A DNA stretch of 64,000 nt from Clostridium sp. JN-9 (GCF_004103695.1 NZ_CP035280.1:3038001-3102000), one strand, 5' to 3'; positions 11,796-20,146 are shown, counted from the first letter of the stretch. The notes: generated by a model not told the origin, from the sequence alone. A program made the numbers and translations.

Positions 11796-12338
11796 CTAAT
11801 CTAGTTTTTCTATTTGACTAAAATCTAGTTCAACAGGTGTTTCCCTGCCAAACATATTAACTAACGCTTTAATCTTATGTTTTTCCTGGTTAATTTCCTG
11901 AATTACAGCTGGGAAATTCTCCAAAGGACCTGAAGTAACTTTTACTGTTTCCCCAGCCTTTACATCTATGCTGACCTGCTTTTCAGCAATTCCCATAGAT
12001 GAAACTTCCTCATCTGTAAGTGCAACCGGCTTAGATCCTGGACCTACAAAGCCAGTAACACCTCTTGTGTTTCTAACTATGTACCACGAATCATCCGTCA
12101 TTATCATTTTTACTAATACATATCCTGGAAATATCTTTTTAAGAGTAATCTTTTTCTTACCATCCTTTACTTCAACCTGTTCTTCCATTGGAACCTGGAC
12201 ATCATGAATCCATTCGCTCAGATTTCTATTTTCAACAGTTTTTTCAAGGTTTACCTTTACCTTATTTTCATAACCAGAATATGTATGTACAACATACCAT
12301 CTAGCTCTCTCTGCCATAATCTTAGGGACGGTTTTCAA
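11796..12338 (-). CDS. nusG: Transcription termination/antitermination factor NusG
   Basis: NusG couples RNA polymerase to the ribosome and to Rho. NGN domain: ARWYVVHTYSGYENKVKVNLE, PGYVLVKMIMTDDSWYIVRNTRGVTGFVG. KOW domain: KVTSGPLENFPAVIQEI. The start is uncertain. A TTG at 12338 (180 residues) has an AGGGGTGG site 4-5 bases and GGAGGT 12 bases upstream. The ATG at 12317 gives the 173 residues usual in clostridia but has no clear Shine-Dalgarno sequence. I used the longer form because of the ribosome binding site; the family length favours the shorter. It lies between secE and rplK in the standard order. Confidence 0.95.
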   Translation of the reverse strand: MKTVPKIMAERARWYVVHTYSGYENKVKVNLEKTVENRNLSEWIHDVQVPMEEQVEVKDGKKKITLKKIFPGYVLVKMIMTDDSWYIVRNTRGVTGFVGPGSKPVALTDEEVSSMGIAEKQVSIDVKAGETVKVTSGPLENFPAVIQEINQEKHKIKALVNMFGRETPVELDFSQIEKLD

Positions 12339-12488
12339 ATATCCACCCCTACCTCCTTTTTAACTATATTTACAAGTTACCTTTATTATAGAGTTTTAAT
12401 TCAACTATTATTCCATGCATAAGTAAAAAAGCTGTAATTATACGCCTTTACAAATGCATAAGCTTAATTTTATGATAAAACTCCTGTA

Positions 12489-12722
12489 TTAAGACTTAAA
12501 GATAATCTTAAAGAGGCTACTAAAACCAAAATCAAATATTGCAATAAATACTATATATATCAGACAAAATATAAGTACTGTAATAGCTGCTTTTTTTGTA
12601 TCTTCCTTTGAAGCCCAAGTAATTCTTTTAAACTCAGCCTTCATTCCTGTCAAATACTTTATTAATCCATTTCTAGGAGCTTTAACTGCTTTTGCGCCAT
12701 TAACTTTTTGTTCACCAGCCAT
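12489..12722 (-). CDS. secE: Preprotein translocase subunit SecE
   Basis: SecE, 77 residues, single-pass membrane clamp of the SecYEG channel. The amphipathic helix GLIKYLTGMKAEFKRITWASKEDTKKA carries the conserved E-x-(K/R)-(K/R)-(I/V)-x-W-[PA] signature. The hydrophobic segment AITVLIFCLIYIVFIAIFDF (residues about 47-66) is the transmembrane helix. The ATG at 12722 is chosen because the upstream in-frame GTG overlaps the AAGGA ribosome binding site. It is flanked by rpmG and nusG as in most Firmicutes. Confidence 0.96.
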   Translation of the reverse strand: MAGEQKVNGAKAVKAPRNGLIKYLTGMKAEFKRITWASKEDTKKAAITVLIFCLIYIVFIAIFDFGFSSLFKIIFKS

Positions 12723-12757
12723 TATCTTCACATCCTTAAAAGTTATAAAAGCTCATA

Positions 12758-12907
12758 CTATTTTGTCTCTTTATGTAGTGTATGTTTATGGCAAAATGGG
12801 CAATACTTTCTCATTTCTAATCTATCTGGGTCATTCTTCTTATTTTTCATTGTATTGTAATTTCTCTGCTTGCAGTCTTGACATGCTAAAGTAACTTTTA
12901 CTCTCAT
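12758..12907 (-). CDS. rpmG: 50S ribosomal protein L33
   Basis: Protein bL33, 49 residues. The translation starts [17 protein letters not shown], continues [19 protein letters not shown] and ends [12 protein letters not shown]. The two CxxC pairs (C9/C12, C36/C39) make this the zinc-binding C+ form, as opposed to the zinc-free paralogue that Firmicutes induce under zinc starvation. ATG start after GGGAGGTG. First gene of the rpmG-secE-nusG-rplK-rplA unit, behind its own promoter. Confidence 0.97.
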   Translation of the reverse strand: MRVKVTLACQDCKQRNYNTMKNKKNDPDRLEMRKYCPFCHKHTLHKETK

Positions 12908-12988
12908 TGTTCTACACCTCCCGGTATTTATCCTGTCATATATAAAAGCTTAAATGCTATATAACACATAATTTTGCACTACCTTAAT

Positions 12989-13017
12989 AATTTATCATAA
13001 GATAGTTGTTATGTCAA
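12989..13017 (-). promoter_or_regulatory. Candidate sigma-A promoter for rpmG-secE-nusG-rplKA
   Basis: Minus-strand TTGACA (13012-13017), 17-base spacer, TAAATT (12989-12994). It lies between the tuf terminator hairpin and rpmG, so it would start the operon about 75 bases before the rpmG start codon. Prediction from sequence. Confidence 0.6.
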
Positions 13018-13033
13018 TATTTCATTAACTTGC

Positions 13034-13066
13034 TTTTAAAAGGACCAGGTCTAGAAACCCAGTCCT
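13034..13066 (-). terminator. Terminator after tuf
   Basis: AGGACCAGGT (13041-13050) pairs along its whole length with ACCCAGTCCT (13057-13066), with two G-U pairs and a 6-base loop, followed by TTTTAAAAG on the minus strand. It lies 20 bases after the tuf stop codon. Confidence 0.65.
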
Positions 13067-13086
13067 AAATTTCAGCAAATTATTAA

Positions 13087-14280
13087 TTACTCAATAATTT
13101 TAGTAACAACACCTGATCCAACTGTTCTTCCGCCTTCTCTTATAGCAAATCTTAATTCTTCGTTCATTGCAACTGGTGTTATTAACTCAACTGTCATATC
13201 TATATGATCTCCAGGCATTACCATTTCTACTCCATCTGGTAATTTTATTGATCCTGTTACATCTGTTGTTCTGAAGTAAAATTGTGGTCTGTATCCATCA
13301 AAGAATGGAGTATGTCTTCCGCCTTCTTCTTTCTTTAATACATATACCTGACCTACAAATTTATGATGTGGATGTACTGAACCTGGTTTTGCTAATACCT
13401 GGCCTCTTTCAATTTCTTCCCTCTGTATTCCTCTTAACAATGCTCCTATGTTGTCTCCTGCTTCTGCTCTGTCCAGTGTCTTCCTGAACATTTCTACGCC
13501 TGTTACTACTGTCTTCTTCTTTTCTGTGCTTAGGCCTACGATTTCTACTTCATCGCCTATTTTTAATTCTCCTGTTTCTACTCTTCCTGTTGCAACTGTT
13601 CCTCTTCCTGTTATTGTCATTACATCTTCTACTGGCATTAAGAATGGTTTGTCAGTTGCTCTCTTTGGTGTTGGTATATAGCTGTCTACTGCATCCATTA
13701 ATTCATATATGCATTTTGTTGCTTCTGGATCATCTGGATTCTCTAATGCTTTTAATGCTGATCCTACTATTATTGGTGTGTCATCTCCTGGGAATCCATA
13801 CTCATTTAATAGCTCTCTTACTTCCATTTCTACTAATTCTATTAATTCTGGATCATCTACCTGGTCTGCTTTGTTTAAGAATACTACTATGTACTGTACT
13901 CCAACCCTGCTTGCCAACAGTATATGCTCTCTTGTCTGAGGCATTGGACCATCTGCTGCACTTACTACCAGGATTGCTCCATCCATCTGAGCTGCTCCTG
14001 TTATCATGTTCTTTACATAGTCAGCATGTCCTGGACAGTCTACGTGTGCATAATGTCTCTTATCTGTCTCATATTCAACATGTGCTGTGTTGATTGTGAT
14101 TCCTCTTTCTTTTTCTTCTGGTGCTTTATCTATTTCGTCATACTTTGTTGCTGATGCATAGCCTTTCTTTGACAGTACCATTGTTATTGCTGCTGTTAAT
14201 GTTGTCTTACCGTGGTCTACGTGTCCTATTGTTCCTATGTTTACATGTGGTTTTGTTCTTTCATATTTTGCTTTTGCCAT
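13087..14280 (-). CDS. tuf: Elongation factor Tu
   Basis: EF-Tu, 397 residues, delivers aminoacyl-tRNA to the ribosome. GTPase motifs: [10 protein letters not shown] (P-loop), RGITINTAH (switch I), DCPGHADY (G3, catalytic His present), NKADQ (G4, where most bacteria have NKCD; an Ala variant is seen in clostridia), GSALKAL (G5). Domain 2 has [11 protein letters not shown] and domain 3 has [12 protein letters not shown] start with AAAGGGAGG. It sits directly downstream of tRNA-Gly and tRNA-Thr with only an 82-base gap, so it is probably transcribed with these tRNAs from the promoter at 14563-14591. No second tuf copy is in this window. Confidence 0.98.
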   Translation of the reverse strand: MAKAKYERTKPHVNIGTIGHVDHGKTTLTAAITMVLSKKGYASATKYDEIDKAPEEKERGITINTAHVEYETDKRHYAHVDCPGHADYVKNMITGAAQMDGAILVVSAADGPMPQTREHILLASRVGVQYIVVFLNKADQVDDPELIELVEMEVRELLNEYGFPGDDTPIIVGSALKALENPDDPEATKCIYELMDAVDSYIPTPKRATDKPFLMPVEDVMTITGRGTVATGRVETGELKIGDEVEIVGLSTEKKKTVVTGVEMFRKTLDRAEAGDNIGALLRGIQREEIERGQVLAKPGSVHPHHKFVGQVYVLKKEEGGRHTPFFDGYRPQFYFRTTDVTGSIKLPDGVEMVMPGDHIDMTVELITPVAMNEELRFAIREGGRTVGSGVVTKIIE

Positions 14281-14362
14281 TTTTCATTTCCTCCCTTTGA
14301 ATTAACATTTCCCTCATCAAGTAAACTTACCCTGGTGTGTTGCGTGTAAGCTATAATTTTTT

Positions 14363-14438
14363 TGGAGCCCGCGACCAGGATCGAACTGGTGACCTCCACC
14401 TTACCAAGGTGACGCTCTACCTACTGAGCTACGTGGGC
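14363..14438 (-). tRNA. tRNA-Thr (GGT)
   Basis: Complete cloverleaf with encoded CCA; anticodon loop TTGGTAA reads GGT (Thr). D-arm GCTCAGTAGGTAGAGC and T-loop TTCGATC are normal. The acceptor stem GCCCACG/CGCGGGC contains an A5-C68 mismatch. Lies between tRNA-Gly and tuf. Confidence 0.95.
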
Positions 14439-14451
14439 AATTTTTTATTAT

Positions 14452-14526
14452 TGGAGCGGGAGACGGGAATTGAACCCGCGGCAACTAGCTTGGGAAGCTA
14501 GTGTTCTACCGCTGAACTACTCCCGC
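14452..14526 (-). tRNA. tRNA-Gly (CCC)
   Basis: Acceptor GCGGGAG/CTCCCGC, encoded CCA, anticodon stem CTAGC/GCTAG with loop TTCCCAA, giving anticodon CCC for GGG codons. It is 13 bases upstream of tRNA-Thr and they should share one transcript. Confidence 0.94.
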
Positions 14527-14562
14527 TCAATAGCAATGATATAATACATATACCGATTATAA

Positions 14563-14591
14563 ATTTTAATATAATAATGCTGGTTTGTCAA
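14563..14591 (-). promoter_or_regulatory. Candidate promoter for tRNA-Gly, tRNA-Thr and tuf
   Basis: Minus-strand TTGACA (14586-14591), 17-base spacer, TAAAAT (14563-14568), about 36 bases upstream of tRNA-Gly. It lies in the gap between sigH and the tRNAs. Confidence 0.6.
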
Positions 14592-14605
14592 TATGTATTT
14601 AAAAA

Positions 14606-15244
14606 TTATTTATTTAAACACTTTTCCAGCTTTCTTTTTACCCTTTGCAGTGCATTATCAATTGATTTAGCATGTCTATCTAAATCGCAGGCAATTTCCA
14701 GATAGGACTTTCCATCTAAATATGACATTAATACTTCCATCTCTAAACTAGACAAAACTTCTCCAATTTCAGATTGAATATGATTTAATTCTTCCCTGCT
14801 TATAACTAGTTCCTCGGGATCTGCAACTTTCGCTTCTGATAAAACATCCATGAGTGTTCTGTCAGAATCCTCGTCATATATAGGCTTATTAAGAGATATA
14901 TAGGTGTTTAAAGGTATATGCTTCTGTCTTGTTGCAGTTTTTATTGCAGTAATAATCTGTCTTGTAACACAAAGCTCTGCAAAAGCTTTAAAAGATGATA
15001 ATTTATCGGTTCTAAAATCTCTTATGGCCTTATATAACCCTATCATTCCCTCTTGATATATATCTTCCTTGTCAGCTCCAATTAAAAAATAAGATTTAGC
15101 CTTAGCTTTAACAAAATTCTGATATTTGTTTATAAGAAATTCCTGTGCCTTTATGTCCCCATTTTTAGCTAAAACTGCTACTTCCTCATCCATTTTATCT
15201 TCATATATGGAAGTTGCCTTGTTTTTCATAACCCCATTATCCAA
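14606..15244 (-). CDS. sigH: RNA polymerase sporulation sigma factor SigH
   Basis: Sigma-H (Spo0H), 212 residues, directs early stationary-phase and sporulation genes. Region 2 is recognisable (AQEFLINKYQNFVKAKAKSYF, DKEDIYQEGMIGLYKAIRDF, SFKAFAELCVTRQIITAIK) and region 4 helix-turn-helix follows (EMEVLMSYLDGKSYLEIA, HAKSIDNALQRVKRKLEK). The start is best placed at a TTG at 15244, 5 bases after GGGGGGAG; the in-frame ATG at 15229 has a weaker site. Upstream lies rae1, downstream the tRNA-Gly promoter; this is the normal clostridial neighbourhood (cysS...rlmB-rae1-sigH). Confidence 0.96.
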   Translation of the reverse strand: MDNGVMKNKATSIYEDKMDEEVAVLAKNGDIKAQEFLINKYQNFVKAKAKSYFLIGADKEDIYQEGMIGLYKAIRDFRTDKLSSFKAFAELCVTRQIITAIKTATRQKHIPLNTYISLNKPIYDEDSDRTLMDVLSEAKVADPEELVISREELNHIQSEIGEVLSSLEMEVLMSYLDGKSYLEIACDLDRHAKSIDNALQRVKRKLEKCLNK

Positions 15245-15317
15245 GCTATCTCCCCCCAATCTAAATATAAGCCACAAAACAATTATACATTACATATAAT
15301 TTTTCAGTCAAGTAAAT

Positions 15318-15830
15318 TTAGTCGCTTCTTCGAATTTTTTCTAGCACTTCCAGTATATCCTTATCAAGTCTTTCCTCAAGAGTCGACTTATTTGAACTTT
15401 TTATCTTATTTAATTTCTTTTTAATCGCTTGTTCACTACCCGTAACCTCATGGTAAAATTCTAAGGATGACATTCTGGTGGCACCCCTTTGAAATACAAC
15501 CTGCTGTTCAAGGGAATCAGAAGTTACTACAGACACATCTATTTTTCTGCCAATATTATTTACATTCTTTTCAATAAAACTATCTGCAGTCTCTCCCTCT
15601 TTAGTATACACTACTATTATATTTGAATTTATTTCTTCCCTCTTCTCCAAACTACCTTTTTTTAAATGAGCATCAAATACTAAGTATAATTTACAATTAT
15701 TGTATACTGCATAATTTTCAAGAATTTCAATTAACTTTTGTCTGGCGATTTCCAGATTAATATCTTTCGCAGCTCGAAGGTCAGACCAACTGTTAATTAC
15801 ATTATAACCATCTACAAATATTGTTTTCAC
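15318..15830 (-). CDS. rae1: Ribosome-associated NYN-domain endoribonuclease Rae1 (YacP)
   Basis: 170-residue protein of the YacP/NYN family. In Bacillus subtilis Rae1 cleaves mRNA in the ribosomal A site. The metal-binding N-terminus IFVDGYNVINSW with its Asp-Gly-Tyr-Asn is intact, as are LVFDAH, VVYTKEGETADSFIE and VVTSDSLEQ, the positions of the other acidic residues of the PIN-like fold. The start is GTG at 15830; its GTGA overlaps the rlmB TGA stop by 4 bases, indicating translational coupling. Last gene of the cysS-to-rae1 string. Confidence 0.93.
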   Translation of the reverse strand: MKTIFVDGYNVINSWSDLRAAKDINLEIARQKLIEILENYAVYNNCKLYLVFDAHLKKGSLEKREEINSNIIVVYTKEGETADSFIEKNVNNIGRKIDVSVVTSDSLEQQVVFQRGATRMSSLEFYHEVTGSEQAIKKKLNKIKSSNKSTLEERLDKDILEVLEKIRRSD

Positions 15831-16744
15831 TTTACTTCTTTAGTTATTTTTTGTTTTAATATTTCATACATTAGTATTCCACCTGCCACTGAAGCATTTA
15901 AAGATGAAATTTTTCCTACCATTGGTATTTTAACAAGTACATCACACTTTTCTTTTGAAAGCTTTGATATTCCTCTGCCTTCGCTTCCAATTATTAAAGC
16001 GGTCCCTCCTGAAAAATCCACATTATAACTGTATTTACTGCCTTCCATATGAGCTCCATAAATCCAAATACCTTTTGCTTTTAGCTTATCAATAACAGAA
16101 TTAATATTTGTAACTTTAGAAATCATCATATGTTCAACTGCACCTGCTGAGGATTTATAAACAGCAGGTGTTACTCCTACATTTCTTCTTTTAGGAATAA
16201 TTATGCCATGTACTCCGCATGCTTCTGCAGTTCTTACTATTGACCCGAAATTATGCGGGTCTTCTATTTCATCCAATATTACTATGAAAGGTTCTTCGCC
16301 TTTTTTATCTGCATACTCTAAAATATCTTCTACTTCACAATATTTAAATGGTGTTACTTGAGCTATTACACCCTGATGAGATCCAGTTACAGACATTGAA
16401 TCAAGTTTTCTTCTATCAACTTCTTTTATTACAACCCCTTTTTCTTTAGCAAGTGCTGTAATAACACTTATGGAGCCTGAAGTATCCCCTTTCGCAACTA
16501 ATATCTGTTCCACAGTACTTTGTCCCTTTAGAGTTTCAATCACGGCATTCCTGCCCTCTACAATATCCTCACGTATTTCCTTTGATTCATTATTTTCAAA
16601 ACTCTTTTTGTAATTAGCTGGAGCTTTTTCTGTAATCCCTTTTACATTTTTATATTTATTTTCATTTTTTCTTGCATCTTTAGACACATATCTTCCTTCT
16701 CTGCCTTTGCTTTCTTTATTTCTATTATTTGTTTTGTTCACCAT
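15827..16744 (-). CDS. rlmB: 23S rRNA 2'-O-ribose methyltransferase RlmB-like (TrmH/SpoU family)
   Basis: 305 residues. The first about 65 are a basic, low-complexity extension (Lys/Asn/Glu/Arg rich). Then comes the substrate-binding domain (EDIVEGRNAVIETLKG, a SpoU_sub_bind start) and the SPOUT knot with its three motifs: ILDEIEDPHNFGSIVRTAEA, LIIGSEGRGIS and KIPMVGKISSLNASVAGGIL. The family methylates a 2'-hydroxyl in 23S rRNA (G2251 in E. coli) or tRNA; the exact target here is not provable from sequence. ATG with GAGGAA upstream. Overlaps the 3' end of dfrA by 20 bases and rae1 by 4. Confidence 0.93.
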   Translation of the reverse strand: MVNKTNNRNKESKGREGRYVSKDARKNENKYKNVKGITEKAPANYKKSFENNESKEIREDIVEGRNAVIETLKGQSTVEQILVAKGDTSGSISVITALAKEKGVVIKEVDRRKLDSMSVTGSHQGVIAQVTPFKYCEVEDILEYADKKGEEPFIVILDEIEDPHNFGSIVRTAEACGVHGIIIPKRRNVGVTPAVYKSSAGAVEHMMISKVTNINSVIDKLKAKGIWIYGAHMEGSKYSYNVDFSGGTALIIGSEGRGISKLSKEKCDVLVKIPMVGKISSLNASVAGGILMYEILKQKITKEVK

Positions 16745-17246
16745 TATTCCTCTTTCCTATATTGTTTACATATTTATTAAAACTGTATTGTATATTATTA
16801 TAATTTTTTAATTCGCTAACAGATACTAATGCCCAGCCGCTTTCTTTATCCAGGTTAGCAAAGTACTTATCAGCAGGATATGTGTTTTGTATTTTTGTAA
16901 CATAGGCTTCTGTACAGTATGGTAAAAACTGAGAGTATATTGACTCTCCTCCTATTACAAATACATCATTCATTGGATATCTCTTTATCTTTTCAAATAC
17001 TTCATTAACCGAACGGCATATAATCACTCTGTCATCATTAAAGCTTTCATTTTTACTAAGCACAATATTTACTCTGTCCTTCAGAGGATTTTTCAAAGGA
17101 AAAGATTCAAATGTTTCCCTTCCCATAACCACAACTTTCCCCAATGTCATTTGTTTGAAGAACTTCATATCTTCCGGAATTGACTGCAATAATCTGCCTC
17201 CACAGCCAATTCCCCAATTCAAGTCTACAGCAACAATAGCTTTCAT
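16725..17246 (-). CDS. dfrA: Dihydrofolate reductase
   Basis: 173 residues, slightly longer than the usual 160. Reduces dihydrofolate to tetrahydrofolate with NADPH. N-terminal AIVAVDLNWGIGCGGRLLQSIPEDMKFFK carries the folate/NADPH loop and the acidic active-site residue; VVMGRETFESFP and DVFVIGGESIYSQFLPYC are the two further signatures. Twelve bases after thyA, whose reaction produces the dihydrofolate this enzyme recycles; the pairing thyA-dfrA is common. The last residues (about 160-173, polar NNIGKRNNGEQNK) lie in the overlap with rlmB and are probably a tail without structure. Confidence 0.95.
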   Translation of the reverse strand: MKAIVAVDLNWGIGCGGRLLQSIPEDMKFFKQMTLGKVVVMGRETFESFPLKNPLKDRVNIVLSKNESFNDDRVIICRSVNEVFEKIKRYPMNDVFVIGGESIYSQFLPYCTEAYVTKIQNTYPADKYFANLDKESGWALVSVSELKNYNNIQYSFNKYVNNIGKRNNGEQNK

Positions 17247-17258
17247 GTCATCCGCCTC

Positions 17259-18089
17259 CTATATAGCAACAGGGATATTCTTTATTTGAGCACCGCTTTT
17301 GTATCCTTCTAATACAAAGTCATCAACCTTAAAATCATAAAAATCTTTTTTATCTGGATTAATTAATAATTTAGGCGCAGCATAAGGAGTCCTTTGAATA
17401 AGTTCTTTAATTAAAGGTATGTGCCTGTCATATATATGTGCATCTGCAATAACATGAACAAATTCTCCAACCTCTAAATTGCTTACCTGAGCCAGCATAT
17501 GTACAAGTATTGCATATTGAGATACATTCCAATTGTTGGCCACCAAAACATCCTGTGATCGTTGATTAAGTATAGCATTAAGTTTTTTACCTGTAACATT
17601 AAATGTCATGCTATATGCACAAGGATATAAATTCATTTCATGTAAATCATTATGATTGTACATATTAACCATAATTCTTCTACTATATGGATTGTGCTTT
17701 AAATCATATAATACCCTATCAACTTGATCAAATTCTCCTTCCTGGTATTTATGCTTGATACCAAGTTGATATCCGTAAGCTTTGCCTATAGAGCCATCTT
17801 CATTTGCCCAGCTGTCCCAAATGTGGCTGTTAAGATCTTTAACATTATTGGATTTCTTTTGCCATATCCAAAGCAATTCATCTATTGCTGCCTTTAAATT
17901 TGTTGGCCTTAATGTAAGAATAGGGAATTCCTTGGAAAGGTCATATCTATTAATAACACAAAATTTCTTAATTGTATGAGCAGGTGTACCATCAGGCCAT
18001 TTAGCCCTTATAATTTGGCCTTCAGATGAAACTCCATTTTCAAGTATATCTTTGCACATTTCAATAAAAATATTATCAGCTTTACTCAA
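17259..18089 (-). CDS. thyA: Thymidylate synthase (ThyA type)
   Basis: 276 residues. Converts dUMP to dTMP using methylene-tetrahydrofolate. Visible: phosphate-binding Arg pair in NPYSRRIMVNMYN, catalytic Cys in LYPCAYSMTF, NQRSQDVLVANNWNVSQYAIL with the family RSxD motif, and HVIADAHIYDRHI for the nucleotide. Start is TTG at 18089, 8 bases after AAAGGAG. Situated between mrnC and dfrA. The sequence diverges from the E. coli type in having a longer 60-110 region (WQKKSNNVKDLNSHIWDSW), as in Bacillus ThyA. Confidence 0.95.
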   Translation of the reverse strand: MSKADNIFIEMCKDILENGVSSEGQIIRAKWPDGTPAHTIKKFCVINRYDLSKEFPILTLRPTNLKAAIDELLWIWQKKSNNVKDLNSHIWDSWANEDGSIGKAYGYQLGIKHKYQEGEFDQVDRVLYDLKHNPYSRRIMVNMYNHNDLHEMNLYPCAYSMTFNVTGKKLNAILNQRSQDVLVANNWNVSQYAILVHMLAQVSNLEVGEFVHVIADAHIYDRHIPLIKELIQRTPYAAPKLLINPDKKDFYDFKVDDFVLEGYKSGAQIKNIPVAI

Positions 18090-18146
18090 AATAAAACTCC
18101 TTTCATATCTATGGTTTTTTATTTAGCTGTTATGTACTATATCTAT

Positions 18147-18572
18147 TTAACTCTTTTGCTTATGTTTTAAATCAACAATTTCTTTAAACATGTAATTTAA
18201 TCTATCCATCTGTTCCGTTAAATATAGATATCCTATTAGCGCTTCAAGCCCTGTAGCATTTCTGTATTCTATTATATCTCCATTTTTAGGTGAGGTTGGT
18301 GATTTTGCATTTCTTCCCCTTTTAAAAATCCACTGCTCTTCTTCATTTAAGCTATCCACAATTGCCAAAATGAAATTACTTTGTGCCTGTGCTTTTACGT
18401 AGGATATTGCATTTACATGAAGCTTATGAGCTGACATATCATTGTTCTCACTTACCAGATAAATTCTCACAAACATTTCATAAACTGCATCTCCTACATA
18501 AGCCAATACCAGTGGATTTAACTGCCTGCATTGATCTTTAGTAAATTTATTTTCAAGTAATTCAAATTCCAT
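18147..18572 (-). CDS. mrnC: Mini-ribonuclease III
   Basis: 141 residues. RNase III catalytic domain without a dsRNA-binding domain; in Firmicutes Mini-III matures the ends of 23S rRNA, helped by L3. Diagnostic blocks: NPLVLAYVGDAVYEMFVR (catalytic Asp), the KLHVNAISYVKAQAQSNF helix, KRGRNAKSPTSPKNGDIIEYRNATGLEALIGYLYL with the catalytic Glu. Directly follows cysS (16 bases), as in Bacillus and most clostridia. Confidence 0.95.
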   Translation of the reverse strand: MEFELLENKFTKDQCRQLNPLVLAYVGDAVYEMFVRIYLVSENNDMSAHKLHVNAISYVKAQAQSNFILAIVDSLNEEEQWIFKRGRNAKSPTSPKNGDIIEYRNATGLEALIGYLYLTEQMDRLNYMFKEIVDLKHKQKS

Positions 18573-18588
18573 TTTAATTCCGCCTTTT

Positions 18589-19986
18589 CTAAACTCTTTT
18601 CCATCTAACTCCTTGTGGTGTATCCTCCAAAGTTATGCCCTGTGATTTTAATTCATCTCTTATTTTATCTGCCAGTGCCCAGTTTTTTTCCTTCCTTGCC
18701 TGCTGTCTTTCCATTATTAGTTTTTCAATATCTTTTTCCAGATTATCTTTGGTCGTTTTTTGAAGAATGCCTAAAGGTTCTCCAAGTTCCCTAATCAAAC
18801 TTATGCACTTATTAATTAATTCCTTTGAAGCATTAACATCCACATGAATGTTTATGTCCTTTATTAAATCAAATATAACTGATATAGCATCTGCTGTATT
18901 AAAATCATCATCCATCTTCTCTATGTATTTATCCCTATATTTTAGTAAATCTTTATAATAATCATTTTCAGCTTCCTGTATATTTTCTAATTTAACTTCA
19001 TTAAGTAAGCTCTCTAAATTATATAACGAATTATAAAGTCTTTCCACAGATGATTTAGCAGACTCAAGGAGTTCATCACTAAAATTGATCTGAGCCCTAT
19101 AGTGAGCTGAAAGCATAAAAAATCTTATTACATCAGCATCATACTTTTCTAATACCTCTCTTGCAGTAAAAAAGTTATTCAGGGATTTTGACATCTTCTG
19201 ATTGTTCACATTTACAAAGGCGGAATGCATCCAGTAATTGGCAAAGGGTTTACCTGTTAATGCTTCACTTTGTGCTATTTCATTTTCGTGATGAGGGAAT
19301 ATCAAATCTGTTCCACCACCATGAATGTCTATTGTTTCACCTAAAACATTATATGCCATGCATGAGCATTCTATATGCCACCCTGGTCTTCCCAAGCCCC
19401 ATGGGCTTTCCCATGCAGGTTCACCAGGTTTTTGCTTTTTCCACAATGCAAAATCCATTGGATCAGTTTTTCTTTCATCTATATTTATTCTGGCTCCAGC
19501 CTGAAGTTCATCAATATTTTGCCCTGAAAGCTTGCCATATTCATTAAATTTCTTTGTACTAAAATAAACATCCCCGTCTATTTCATAAGCATATCCTTTA
19601 TTAATTAGTTCACTTACGAAAGAAACAATTTTATTTATATATTCAGTTGCCCTGGGATTAACTGTGGCCCTCTTAATGTGAAGCCTGTCTGCATCAGTGT
19701 AATATTCTCTGATAAATTTATCACCTAACTGTTTTACTGTAATCTGCTGTTCATTTGCTTTCTTTATCATTTTATCATCTATATCAGTGAAGTTCTGAAC
19801 GAAATTGACTTTATATCCCTTGTATTCTAAATATCTTCTTATGGTATCAAAAACTATAAATGTTCTTCCATTTCCTAAATGAAAGTAATTATATACTGTT
19901 GGCCCGCAGACGTACATATTTACTTCTTTAGGATTTATGGTTACAAACTCCTCCTTCTTCTTAGTCAGCGTGTTATATATCTTCAT
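18589..19986 (-). CDS. cysS: Cysteinyl-tRNA synthetase
   Basis: 465 residues, class I synthetase. HIGH motif as [12 protein letters not shown] (about residues 32-43), KMSKS motif as [12 protein letters not shown], and the zinc/cysteine pocket residues in [20 protein letters not shown] and [13 protein letters not shown]-terminal [11 protein letters not shown]-type ending ([14 protein letters not shown]). ATG start. It heads the string cysS-mrnC-thyA-dfrA-rlmB-rae1, all closely spaced. The ribosome binding site (GCAGGA) is contributed by the right end of an IS607-family element whose junction is only 8 bases before the ATG. No T-box was found upstream; what promotes this operon now is unclear. 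Confidence 0.97.
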   Translation of the reverse strand: MKIYNTLTKKKEEFVTINPKEVNMYVCGPTVYNYFHLGNGRTFIVFDTIRRYLEYKGYKVNFVQNFTDIDDKMIKKANEQQITVKQLGDKFIREYYTDADRLHIKRATVNPRATEYINKIVSFVSELINKGYAYEIDGDVYFSTKKFNEYGKLSGQNIDELQAGARINIDERKTDPMDFALWKKQKPGEPAWESPWGLGRPGWHIECSCMAYNVLGETIDIHGGGTDLIFPHHENEIAQSEALTGKPFANYWMHSAFVNVNNQKMSKSLNNFFTAREVLEKYDADVIRFFMLSAHYRAQINFSDELLESAKSSVERLYNSLYNLESLLNEVKLENIQEAENDYYKDLLKYRDKYIEKMDDDFNTADAISVIFDLIKDINIHVDVNASKELINKCISLIRELGEPLGILQKTTKDNLEKDIEKLIMERQQARKEKNWALADKIRDELKSQGITLEDTPQGVRWKRV

Positions 19987-19994
19987 TAAAATTT

Positions 19995-20146
19995 CCTGCT
20001 ACTCAAAATATGGTCAAATCTATCCATACTGAGAAAATTCCTGTTTCATTGTACTTTGCCTTGCCTAAGCTACTACAGTTTGTATAGCACTCCACAGGCG
20101 TAAATTCCCGAAATAGCCTTCGGTACACATATAAGCGCTTGTTTAA
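19995..20146 (-). ncRNA. IS607 right end, presumed omega-RNA scaffold region (copy A)
   Basis: The 150 bases between the tnpB stop and the element end are nearly identical to 50772-50923 (a few substitutions, e.g. at 20023, 20063 and 20093) although neither encodes protein. They hold the TATGTGTACCGAAGG...GTGGAGTGC...AAACAGGAATT pattern seen downstream of many tnpB genes. By the known biology of IS200/IS605/IS607 tnpB loci this region is expected to be the scaffold of a TnpB guide RNA; not demonstrated here. Confidence 0.5.

Noticed and set aside
12204-12422. 72-codon plus-strand frame overlapping the nusG start region
   Set aside because: No ribosome binding site, antisense to nusG and its upstream gap; composition typical of AT-rich noncoding DNA.
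13590-14093. 167-codon plus-strand frame opposite tuf, Leu/His rich
   Set aside because: Mirror of strongly biased EF-Tu codons; low-complexity protein without recognisable features.
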